DNA of 64,000 nucleotides from Coffea arabica (taxonomy: Eukaryota; Streptophyta; Magnoliopsida; Gentianales; Rubiaceae), in NCBI RefSeq assembly GCF_036785885.1, contig NC_092316.1, forward strand, positions 51,779,001 to 51,843,000, read 5' to 3'. The notes beneath the pieces were generated by a model that saw nothing but the letters and a program-made list of their open reading frames with translations, did not search any database and was not told where the DNA came from. Made by a program: the position numbers and the translations under genes. Every line of letters begins with the position of its first letter. The first letter of the stretch is position 1. Of this stretch, positions 1 to 10,600 are shown in pieces.

Positions 1-257
1 CAGTAGCGAGTTATTTGAGTAGTTTGATATCATCAATTATTCAAAGCATAACAGGCAGGAGTCATGGAGAAAGCTGGTTAGCTGAAGATCTCAACAAGGG
101 AAGATTGGATTACTATTATTACTTGATAGGAATTTTGCAGTTCTTGAATTTGATTTATTTTCTAGTCTGTGCGAGGTGGTACAAGTACAAAGAGGCAGAG
201 GACGTTTCTGAAGTGGCCGTGGTGAAATTGCAGTCTGAAGAGAAAGAAATTGTTTGA
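1..257 (+). CDS. NPF2-like (NRT1/PTR) transporter, last-exon tail, cut by window edge
   Basis: Only the C-terminal 84 or so residues are inside the window (frame beginning at base 3, stop at 255-257). The segment starts within a V-A-S-Y-L-S-S motif and continues through the [14 protein letters not shown] block, one last hydrophobic helix and a charged tail. It matches the ends of NPF-B and NPF-C residue for residue over most of its length and is closer to NPF-B. NPF proteins are 12-helix proton-coupled carriers of nitrate, peptides, hormones or glucosinolates. The substrate cannot be told from this tail. It is the left member of a three-gene tandem array on the plus strand. Whether the rest of the gene is intact cannot be seen. 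Confidence 0.9.
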   Translation, partial: VASYLSSLISSIIQSITGRSHGESWLAEDLNKGRLDYYYYLIGILQFLNLIYFLVCARWYKYKEAEDVSEVAVVKLQSEEKEIV

Positions 258-3200
258 GATTTTTAAATGATTTTATACATGGATCCAATTTTCATTCATG
301 ATTGGGAGAAGGCAAACTAATCATTTGGCTTGAATTTTAACATGTGAAAATTGAGTAGTAATTTCAATTGCAATGTGTACATGAGGTCATAGCTTATTCA
401 ACATGAGTGCTACAATATAATGAGCCTTGACATTCCAATCATTGCATACTTTAAGGTTTTTTTTTTATGTGAAATTATACTTATGGAAGGATTATATTGT
501 ATACAAATTTGAAAATATTCACCTGAATTGGAGATTTATTTTTCCAATTATTAGTTTAAATGCATTATGCGTCAATGGATAGATATATAATATCATGAAG
601 ATATAGTATACAAGTTTTAATATTTGCACATCCTAAAGAAGTTGAGACTATGCTCAATTCAAGCATGTTTAATGAGCCAAAGTGCAGTATGAAATGAATT
701 AAGTTATTTACTCAATTTTGGGTGAATTGCACTCAATTCCCTGCATTTATAAATTTTCTCACTTTGCCCCCCACAATTTTGTTGATCAACCCTTTAACCA
801 CACCTTTTGATTGAAATTGTAGAGATTGTGTGTATTTGAAATTTTTTTTTTTTGAGGTGTTTTTAGAGTATTTTACTGCACCCTCTGAAAACAAAAACAA
901 GTTTACGAAAAACTCCACAATATTGTATTTTTGGTCAAAAGATTATTCAATTAACATTTTCGTCCAAATATAGATATAGGCATGCTACTGCTAGGATTGT
1001 TTGCAATTGCTTAAAACCAGTTGCATAGCTTTTGTTTAAGCGAAAAATATCTTGACTTGTTTTCAATCACTTTTTCCTTTTGCAATTAGAAACAGCTTTG
1101 CCTATTTAAACATGAAAGAAAAGAATTGTCATTTTTTATCAATTACAGAAATGAGGGGAAAACTATTTAAAAAAAAAAAGGCTTTATAGAAGTAGTCAAC
1201 GGAGTTATAAATTAGGCCTAGTTTGGGAGATTATGCAAGAAAGGGAAAATATATAACAATTCAAAAAAAAAAAAAGTGAGGGTTGGAAAATCCTATAATA
1301 TCTTTCTCATCGTCATTGGAGTTTCAGATTCGTAAAGGATGATGTTTGACTGACGCTATTGTTATCATCTTTTATTCCAACTTTTTTGGGAAAAATGTAG
1401 TGTATGGGAATTTTATAAAGCTTCCTTTTTCTGCCTACAAAAATTTTACAAATTGACTGCTCCCCCTTGTCTATTATTTCCCATATTCCTCTACCCATTT
1501 CTCATAACAAGTCAACGTGGAGGGAAGATTTGAAAAGGCCCAAAGACGACGCGGATAAAAAGTCAACGTTGTTGAGGGAGGATTTGAAAAGGCTCAAGAA
1601 TAATGCGGAGGGATTGAATACCATCGAATTAAACGGATGCCTACCACCCGCTGACTGACGACACATCATTCTATCATTGCCGTGATCATTCATAACTCCC
1701 AAAAGTATACAGAGACGAACCCACCAGATGCTTTAAGCCAAGAAGAAAGACATAGTGGCGTTGAATCACATTGTGGCAATGGACCATAATCTCTATCAAT
1801 AGGCACTGCGAATGGAAAGCAAGTCAACGAGATATCAATGGAGCCATAATACCTGCCGACCCCTCTTTTATTAGAGCCTAATCTCATGGTTTGCAGGACA
1901 GAATCTTTCCTCAAGATTTTTGGAAAATATTTCTTTTTTTTATTATTATTTTATTGTGTCTATGATTATGAGATATAGGACTCTCAACGAATCTAATCAA
2001 TCCAAATACTTTAGTGTTCAAACTTGTTTGATTATATTAACAAGTTTAGAATTCTGTTTAAACTTGACTCGTCTATTTACCAAACCAAATTCAACCAAGT
2101 TTTTATTGAGTCGAACTCGAGTAACTCGAGTTTTTTTTTTATTACTTATGAATTCTAATTTGTTCTAATCAAATTCAGTTTGAGTCGAACTTAAAATTTT
2201 ACAAACACAAAAAGCTGCTCAAGTTTGAATCGGGTTCGAACGAGCTCTTGTCGAAGCGCATTCCATGGAGTATCGAATAGTCTGATTCATCTTTCAATCT
2301 TGGTAAGATAAGATGGTTCTATTTTAAAACTTTAATATGATCATCCACACTATTAACCACATACATGTTGCCATGTTAGATGGTGTTTAAGGTTCAAACC
2401 ATTTCTTCATCATTAGGATTAGTTATTGACATAGTGCAAAGCTCATGTAATTTACTAAATTTAGTACTTGGTTGGTTTTTCGTTCAAACACATTATTCTG
2501 TAATAACAGAAACCATCCAAATTACTTAACATCTCTCACAAAGCAACCCTCAATGGCATCACTATCCAAAAGATAATCACCACAATGGCATATCATTCAA
2601 TAATTTTCATGGCAGACAGTAACCATAAATATCCACCACTGTAACAGATTAAGTACTAATATTTATGGCCTACTCCATATAAAATACTACAATTATGCAT
2701 CAAAATCAAGATTGCGTGGTTATATCGGGGAAGAACACTGGAATGTTGAACGAACTGATGTGCTAACAGAATACGTATCAAAAGCGCATATGTGTCTATG
2801 TCATTCACTTTCATAGCCAATATGAAGTTGAGAAGTTGCATTTTCCATAAATTTATTGCAAAAAAATCAAACATTTAATGACACCTAAAAACAGAACAAT
2901 ATTTAAAAAAAAAAATGCTTGCCTGAGCTTACGAGTCTGAATTTGATTGGTGAAATTTTAAAAGATATGGGAAATACCTTCTGATACTGTGATAATTCTG
3001 CATAACGAAATATTAGAGTTTCAAAAGCTGCTCTTAATGACACAATCGGAAGAAAAATTTGAGTTGTAAACTTTGACCATGCTATTTGACTTAAAGCAGA
3101 AAAGACACACTACAGCAATATGAAAAATCTTATATCTATTTGGATACACACATGAATTGTACAAGAGTTATCTCCGCAGCTAGCTAAGAACAAGAATTCT

Positions 3201-3273
3201 TGTGGACTAAACGTATTAGGGTTTTCATTTGCATTTTGATTACTTGGCTATAGTTTTTTTTTTTTTTTTTTAA
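258..3273. other. Intergenic, AT-rich, no gene recognised
   Basis: This stretch follows the first NPF gene. It has poly-A/T runs, a solo repeat end near 720 (GGGTGAATTGCACTCAATTC, resembling one terminus of a MITE with no partner seen) and a dispersed repeat at about 1975-2260 described separately. A short open frame at 1467-1658 contains an internal imperfect duplication (REDLKRPKDDAD then REDLKRLKNNAE), but it has no recognisable family and no splice context, so it is not called as a gene. Confidence 0.5.
1975..2260 (+). repeat. Dispersed repeat, copy 1 (second copy at about 44800-45080, inverted)
   Basis: When both copies are translated in the matching frame, the degenerate peptides align (NQSKYFSVQTCLIIL here, NQIERPSVQVCFTIL in the copy near 45 kb, both followed by L-N-L-T-x-L-F). 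The peptides are not thought to be real. They only show that the two DNA segments share ancestry. The sequence is rich in motifs of the kind cgagttcgaactcgag, which occur in degenerate plant transposon ends. Exact ends are not visible. Confidence 0.45.
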
Positions 3274-3493
3274 AAGGCTAAGTAATTTTTTTATTAAATT
3301 TTTTTCTAACAGGGGAATTATAGTTAGTTTTTTCAACGCGGAGATCATAAAGATTTCGTTGTATAAGTAGGTTTATATATTTTTTTTAAGGCTAATTAGT
3401 TTTTTTATTAAGCTTTTTCCTAATAGGGGAATTGGAGTTGGTTTTTTCTATGCGGAGATTGTAAAGATTTCATTTTATAAGCAGGTTTATATG
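3274..3493. repeat. Two-copy 114-bp tandem duplication
   Basis: The word aaggcta begins at 3274 and again at 3388. Each copy then carries T-rich sequence, the word aggggaatt, a cgcggaga/tgcggaga word and a taagTAGGTTTATAT/taagCAGGTTTATAT end. The copies differ by scattered substitutions, so the duplication is not recent. Confidence 0.7.
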
Positions 3494-3812
3494 TATAACA
3501 CATGAAATTAAATAAAAATTTTAATTATTTGTCAAACATATTCAAACTCTTTAGAGCAAACAAGTCACTGTTAGAGAAATTATCCACTTGCTTATGCATA
3601 TTTAGTGGCAGCAGCAAATTTCAAGGTGAAAATGAAGTAGAAAGTTTTTTAACCATTGTCTCCAAGGGAAGTGGCTGAAATGGTGGAAACCCCCACCTTG
3701 TCTTCTCAAAACGACCTCCCACGACGTCGTCTAAAGACTAGTTTATGATAGAGCATCCCACTATATGGGATTATTTTTTGAACCTAGGACCTCTAATTCT
3801 TGAGGAGCATGA

Positions 3813-4303
3813 TTAATATTAGGGTAAATCCCACTTTATCCCCTTGTGGTTTAGCATTTTTTCACATAACTCCCCAGTGGTTTCAAAAGCTATACATAAC
3901 CCCCTTATGGTTTGGATTAAAGTGTCAAAGTGACGGAAATGATCATTCGCAACGGCGTCACCTAAAATGTCAAAATTACCCTTATGTAAAGTTGAAAATT
4001 ATTTATTAACCAAGGGGGATTATGTGTATATTTTGAAAATCATAAGGGGATTATATGGTAAAGTACTAAACCATTAGGGGGTTATATGGTAAAATATAAA
4101 AAGCATACGGGGTTAATGCGTCATGTATTTATAAGGGTAATTTCGACATTTTTAGAAGTTCCGTTACGAGTGACTATTTCCGTCACTTTGACACTTTAAT
4201 CCAAACCATGAGGGGGTTATGTATAGCTTTTGAAACTATAGGGGGGTTATGTAAAAAAAGGATAAACCACAAGGGGGTAAAATGTAATTTACCCTTAATA
4301 TTA
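3813..4303. mobile_element. MULE-type non-autonomous element (473 bp) with 9-bp target duplication
   Basis: The element body is 3822-4294. It begins GGGTAAATCCCAC and ends with ATTTACCC, and its two arms are inverted copies of each other for about 165 bp (for example GGATTAAAGTGTCAAAGTGA in the left arm and its complement in the right). It is flanked by a perfect 9-bp direct repeat, ttaatatta, at 3813-3821 and 4295-4303. Nine-base duplications with long terminal inverted repeats are typical of Mutator-like elements. There is no coding capacity. Confidence 0.85.
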
Positions 4304-5633
4304 AATTAGTCTTTTTTTACTCTTTTAATTTTAGTCAAATGTAATGTAGAAAAAATGAGAATGAAGAGATATTAAACATATTCGCCTTCCATCTAGCTGA
4401 ATTGGAGTCCATATCTAGCAATAAAATAAAATATTAGAATATGCTTTTCCAAAATGTTTTATATCAAATTAATTGCCATGTGGGAACTTCACCGGGAATA
4501 ATAAAACATAGCAAATAGATTAATCAATCAAAATTCAAAAGAATGAAGATGCATCAATAACTGATTAAAGTTGAGTAATCATTTTTCTAAATTAATTACC
4601 AACCACAATTATAATCAACCTTAGGCATTAATCGATTAAAACAATCTTGTAAACATGATAACTTAGTATCAAAAAGCACATCCCCATTTTTTTTTTTTTG
4701 TTTTGGCTTTTGTATTGCCATTTCCCCTATTTAGTTTTCCTTTTAAAGTAATTAACATTATTCACAACGTCAGTTAGTTAGTGCTGATCAGGCATTCGTT
4801 AGACAAACCTTCGTCTTGTATTGGTTTCGATCAATCTAAAATAATTGTTTTGCTCTTATATCTTATCTTTTTAATTACTAGACTTTTTATGAATTTCAAT
4901 TTGAACTCGGTATCTATTGAAAGAAAAGAATAAAATCATTGAGGGAAAAAATGGATCTGGACCATATTTTTAATAAAATCATTAACAAACATTTCAAAGA
5001 AATAATTGATTGAGCCATCAACAATAATTCTACGAACCCTTCTTGGATTTCGAAAAGGAACAGTAAACATCGCCAATTTTTATGGCCAGAACCATAATGT
5101 AACATGGAGGATAGTCAACAAAGTATATATAACAAAAGTATAAATCAAAATTGTAGTATTGAACTTGATCATCCGATCTCCTAAATGAACCCTGATACTG
5201 CACCTGAACATCTGTCCATCTCCATAACGCGTCGTAACTCGTAAGGTAAGCATTGCGTTTACTCTCTGTTTGGTCGATCCATTATGGTGGCCATGTCAAA
5301 TCATTATTTATTAGTGCATAAAAGAGAACAACCACCGTGTCCTGGGAGGCCGAGCAACTTGAAAGTGTTGATTTTCATATTGAATTCAATCTGCAAACCA
5401 ATTCTATCATGGTATATAAACAAAATTGTAAACAATAATGGCATTAGAACAGGAGCCAATAATTGGTCCATCAAGAATTAGATTATTTTTTATACATCAA
5501 GAAATATGTTTAACTGACATGTATATAAGAAAATTTTATGCGAATCAATTACTTGCACGTTGCTACTATCATCAATGGAAAAACAGATGTATACAAGTTA
5601 ATTTAACCGGGTTGACAATTCCAATATTAGTCC
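4304..5633. other. Intergenic, no gene recognised
   Basis: AT-rich sequence between two Mutator-like elements. Short open frames at 4914-5105, 5284-5481 and 5438-5656 have no recognisable family and no splice context. Confidence 0.5.
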
Positions 5634-7321
5634 AAGTTGATAGGCTAATCGCTTAGATTATAGGTGAAAAAAAAAAACATCCGTCAAATACACCTCTGAC
5701 ACGGATTTGTTTTTATTCTATACATGCCGTGCTCTGACACAGACTTGTTCTTATGAGTCAGCACGGCTCCAAAATTAAATTTCGCACGAGTTAAAAAATA
5801 CAAGCCTGCAGCCATGCTTTTGCGTCAGTTCGAGCCGTGCATAGTCAGCATGGCTCGGACTGACATAATTGTAGAATGTGGCCTTTCTGCAGACTTTATT
5901 TCTATGCCTAGTCATTGCTGAAATTGTCTATCAAGAACCGAACTTTGAAGGCATCTTTTGCTTGATTGCAGCTGTGCAAAACCCAAGATTCTTCCCTTGT
6001 TCGTTGCTTCTAAGGATTTAGCTGTGAGCCCATAATTTTTTTTCCTCGGTTAAAGCAGGGTAAGTGCAGAAACTGCTTCAATCAGCTCAGGTTTTTACCT
6101 TTGGCTGGATTTGGACTGACCCTTTTGGTTTTTTGTTTCTCCTCTTTAAATAGAGAAAGAGGCCTAATGGAGACAGAAAATGGAGATGGCCAATCCCGGT
6201 TGGAAGAATATGAAGTAATGGAGCAGATTGGCAGAGGAGCTTTTGGAGCAGCATTTCTTGTTTTGCATAAAATTGAGAAAAAGAAGTAAGAATCTCTTAA
6301 ACCCCAGTTTTCCCATGTGGGTTGTGCCTAAGTGTGCGTGTTCTTGTGAATTTGTGTGTCTATATATTCTTTTTAATTTATGGGCTCTGTTTATTGGGTT
6401 ATTCTGCACATATTGGTGTATTTAATGAAAAGCGGATAAATATTCATAATTCTTTATCTTTTTGGTGTTCGGTTAATTCTTCAAAAATAAAAATAAAAAA
6501 AAACATTATTGGCTTTTTCTTCCCATTCTTCTTCCTTCTTTCCTTCTTCTTTGGCTGCTTCTTTCTCTTTCTTTTTTCCTCTAGCCATGTGAATTTAAGC
6601 AGAAGTATTTCAACATGGCATCGAAAAATCAGTTAATACCAAGAAAAAGATGCTACAAAATGCCCATTACAAGTAACTCAAGTAGGAAACAGAAATCAAT
6701 CAATTGATATAAAGAACAAGCAAGGATTCACAGAATTAACACATAAATAAAATAATGGTTTTTGGGAAGAATACTGGCAGAAAATTACTTGACAGTTAGT
6801 TCACAGTGGTTCTGGCTTTTTCTTTACTATAATATTTTCTTGAAATTTTGTAATTGAGAGGGCAAAAGGAGCCTTTTTTGCTGATAATTTTAGTAATAAT
6901 TAATATGCATCTGGAAGTAATGTTGAAAATTGAGAAGTGAAACTAATATATGATGCCTGTTTTCACTTTTCTGTTGGATTGAAATGAAATTCTTTTGTGT
7001 TGTTATTGTTATTTATTTTCATGAAATAGTGCACAAGAATATGACCCCCAGCCCCAGCTCATCCGGCTCAAACTTCACATGGCCTTATCGGCCTTTGTCA
7101 GGCGCCTGACACTTTTTTTTTTTTACTGCCGAGAGGCAATAAAAAAAGTCACGCCCATTCTGACTTTTTCAAATTTTTTCCCAAAAAAAAAAAAATTGCT
7201 CTCATGCATCCGTGCTAACTCAGCACGGCCGCTATAAATTGAAAAACACCTTATATCAGAGGTGCATTTGGCGGATGTTTTATTTTTTTACCTATAATCT
7301 AAGAAATTAGCCGAGTTGATA
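5634..7321. mobile_element. Pack-MULE 1: element carrying a NIMA-related kinase gene fragment
   Basis: The body is 5643-7312 (1670 bp). Terminal inverted repeats of about 57 bp begin GGCTAATCGCTTAGATTATA on the left, and the right end is the near-complement. Subterminal GC-rich words related to gtgctgactcagcacggc recur on both sides. The flanks are aagttgata (5634-5642) and gagttgata (7313-7321), a 9-bp target duplication with one change. The interior holds the 5' end of a plant NEK kinase gene. The right end lies only 313 bp before the NPF-B start codon. No transposase is present, so it depends on a helper in trans. The TIR family differs from Pack-MULE 2 and 3. Confidence 0.85.
6167..6285 (+). 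pseudogene. Captured first coding exon of a plant NIMA-related kinase (NEK)
   Basis: The ATG at 6167 opens 39 codons beginning METENGDGQSRLEEYEVMEQ, followed by the glycine-rich ATP loop GRGAFGAAF and LVLHKIEKK. This is the conserved N-terminus of plant NEK4/5/6-type kinases. The frame ends at a normal-looking donor (AAGAA then GTAAG at 6286), in phase 2 and at the expected place before the catalytic lysine region. Sequence after it looks like intron 1, and sequence before it looks like a 5' leader with a possible acceptor (aaatag) at about 6150. No later kinase exon is present, so no kinase can be made. Keeping intron sequence means genomic DNA was captured, not mRNA. The exon itself is intact. 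Confidence 0.8.
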
Positions 7322-7625
7322 CTCATGCCCACACGCCACACCTAAGATTTTGTACACCATACACAACGTCGCAAATGTCAAACTCCACCCAGCCTGCCTG
7401 CCAAGAGAAAAGTTGAAAATTTTCGACTTGATTTGATTTGGAGGGATTTCGGCCCCTAAATAATGCACGTAAAGGTCCCAGCTAACTATTTTGCAGTACA
7501 ACTTCTTTAATCTATCTTCTGACTATTTGCCTCATCATAACATGCACTTCAGTTCTTAAGATAGCAAAGGGGAAAAAAAATTTTTGTTTTGTTTGGAGGA
7601 AAGGACTCATCTTGAAGCAGAAACC
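7322..7625 (+). promoter_or_regulatory. Proximal upstream region of NPF-B
   Basis: This 304-bp interval lies between the right end of Pack-MULE 1 and the NPF-B ATG. No convincing TATA box was picked out. Any promoter of NPF-B longer than 0.3 kb must include transposon sequence. Confidence 0.4.
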
Positions 7626-10600
7626 ATGAAGAATCATGAGCAAAAGGCCACAAGACCAGAGCCCAAACATAGAGGAATTAAAGCTATGCCCTTTGTCATA
7701 GGTTGGTAAATTTGATGCTTCTTGTACTATTTCTGCACATAGATAAGTGTATGTCTTGGCGTACTTTGGATAACCTAACCACGGGATGAATTTTGTATGC
7801 AGGAAATGAAACTTTTGAGAAGCTTGGAACCATTGGAACCTCATCCAATCTCTTGATTTATTTGACTTCTGTTTTCCACATGAAGACCATCACTGCCGCC
7901 AATATCATCAACATCTTCAATGGCACTTGCAACTTTGGTACTTTGGTTGGAGCTTTCCTTTGTGATACTTATTTCGGCCGCTACAACATGCTCGGGTTTG
8001 CTTCAGTTTCTTCTTTCCTGGTAAGCATTAGTCCATTGATTACTCATCTAAATAGCATTTTTCTCCATAGCTCGATCGAGTTCGGGTTTTAATTAAAGCT
8101 TCTTGTAATTCTTGGATCATTTTGAAGGACATGATCATTTCAATTCTGAGTACCCTCTTCTGCTCTTCTGCAGGGCATGTTGATGCTTACGCTAACAGCT
8201 GCAATCCACAATCTGCACCCCCCTGCATGCGGCGATGGCAGCATATGCGCCAGCCCAACACTATGGCAGATGGCATTTTTGTTAGGCGGTTTTGCACTGC
8301 TAGTAATAGGGGCTAGTGGCATTAGACCATGTAATTTAGCCTTCGGAGCTGATCAGTTCAATCCCAAAACAGAGTTTGGGAGAAGAGGGATCAATAGTTT
8401 CTTCAATTGGTATTATTTGACCTACACTTTCGCCATGATGGTGTCACTCACAATCATAGTCTACGTTCAATCCAACATGAGCTGGTCTATTGGACTAGGG
8501 ATTCCAACGTTTCTCATGTTCCTGTCTTGTGCACTCTTCTTCTTGGGCACAAGAATTTATGTTATCGTTTTGCCGGAGGGAAGTCCATTGGTCAGTGTAG
8601 CTCGAGTTGTAGTTGCTGCAATCAGGAAAAGGAAATTACAGCTGCCGGAGGAACCTAAGCAGTCCCTTTTTAGAAGTTTCTCTACCGCAAGTTCCATCAA
8701 TGCAAGGCTTGCTTATACAGATCAGTTCAGGTAATAATGGACTCAGCATTTTTTTTTTTTCATATTCTACAACTCATATCACATGCTGCTGGTTAGTACT
8801 ACTAGTACTATCAAATTAGTGTATATAATATAACCAAAATTTTTTTTTTTAAAAAAATGATATAATGATTTTAGCCTTTATAGGTAATCAAAGTTCCCAA
8901 AATAGGCCCACCTCTATTCTCTTTGCCCCTTTTCAATATCATGTTTTGGTTGCAATTCTCAATCCTTTCTTTTACCACGAAATCCCTTACATTGCCCTTC
9001 CCTTCAGTCCGATTTGAACAAATAAACAAGGGATAATTGCAGAAACCTCCCCTGAGATTTCTGACATTTGCACTGACCCCCCCTAACAATTTTGAAATTG
9101 CATTAACCTCCCCTAGAAAAAAGTTGGAACTAATTTAAAAGGTAAAAGTGTGTGAAATTACTAGAGTACCCCTATTACATTTGACTTTACCAGATGAAAG
9201 GTTTGAGTACTTTCATCAAAATCAACGTTTAATTTGTTAAACAAATTAAACTAATCAAACTATTTCTGCATAGTTAAATTAATTAACTAATTAACTAATT
9301 ATCTAATTAACTAATCAAACTATTTCTTCATAGTTAAACTAATAACTAATTATCTAATTGTTAATAGTTATTAACTAATCAAACTATTTCTGCATAGTTA
9401 AACTAATTAACTATTAACTAATTATCTAATTAACTATTAGCTAATTAACTAATTATTTAATTAATTAATAATCTAATTAACTAATTTCTATTTATCTAAT
9501 TAACTAATTAAATAATTATCTAATTAACTAAATCTGTTGTCTGTCCGAAACTAACAAACTATTTGCATGTTAAACTAATTAACTAATTAACTGCTTAACT
9601 AATTAACTAACTAATTATCTAATTAATTAATTAACTAATTAACTAATTTCTATTTATCTAATTTACTAATTATCTAATTAACTAAAACTGCTGTTTGTCT
9701 GAAACTAACAAACTATTTGCATGTTAAACTAATTAACTAACTGATTAATAGACTATTTGCATGTTAAACTATATGCAGTACGCATTACCTATTTAAAGTA
9801 TCGGCTCTTTATGGGTATTTTACTTTCAAACATTTAATTTATGATAAAAATATCAATATTTGTAAGTAAAATTCAAAAAGTGTTACAAAAAATATCAATA
9901 TTCTTACTTTCAAATATTTAATTTATGGCCCTATGTCCCTCCCCTTTTGTAAGAATATTACTGTAATACTTTTGAATTTTACTTACAAACATTGATGCTT
10001 TTATCATAAATTAAATGTTTGAAAATAAAATACCCATAAAGAGCCAATACTTTAAATAGGTTATGCGTACTGCATATAGTTTAATATGCAAATAGTCTGT
10101 TAATCAGTTAGTTAGTTAATTAGTTAATTAGTTAAGCAGTTAATTAGTTTAACATGCAAATAGTTTGTTAGTTTCAGACAAACAACAGTTTTAGTTAATT
10201 AGATAATTAGTAAATTAGATAAATAAAAATTAGTTAATTAGTTAATTAATTAACTTAGTAATTAGTTAATTCCTTAATAGTTAATTAGATAATTAGTTAA
10301 TAGTTAATTAGCTTAACTATTAACTAATTAGTTAAGCAATTGTCAAGCAAATAATAATTTTCAAGTAAGATGAGGGCAAAATTGGAAGAAATATTTTATC
10401 TCACTTCTACAAATAATTTTTTATGGGACATCAAACTGTCAGGGAGGTTTCTGCAACGAATGGTTACTGTTCAGGGGAGGTAAATGCAATTTCTAAACCT
10501 AGAGGGGAAGTCAGTGCAAATGTCAAAAATCTCAGGGGAGGTTTCTGCAATTATCCCAATAAACAAATGTAAGTTGTGCACATTGCAAGCAGTAATTAAT

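Noticed and set aside
1467..1658. Open frame with internal REDLKR duplication
   Set aside because: Only 63 codons, no family and no flanking exons. Left as an unexplained small tandem duplication.
6322..6636. 104-codon Phe/Ser-rich frame within Pack-MULE 1
   Set aside because: Lies in the presumed NEK intron. The pyrimidine-rich tract makes it open by chance.
9230..10330. Possible CRISPR-like or satellite array (repeated attaactaatta words)
   Set aside because: Repeats are short, irregular and palindromically arranged inside a foldback transposon, in a plant genome. There is no spacer structure.
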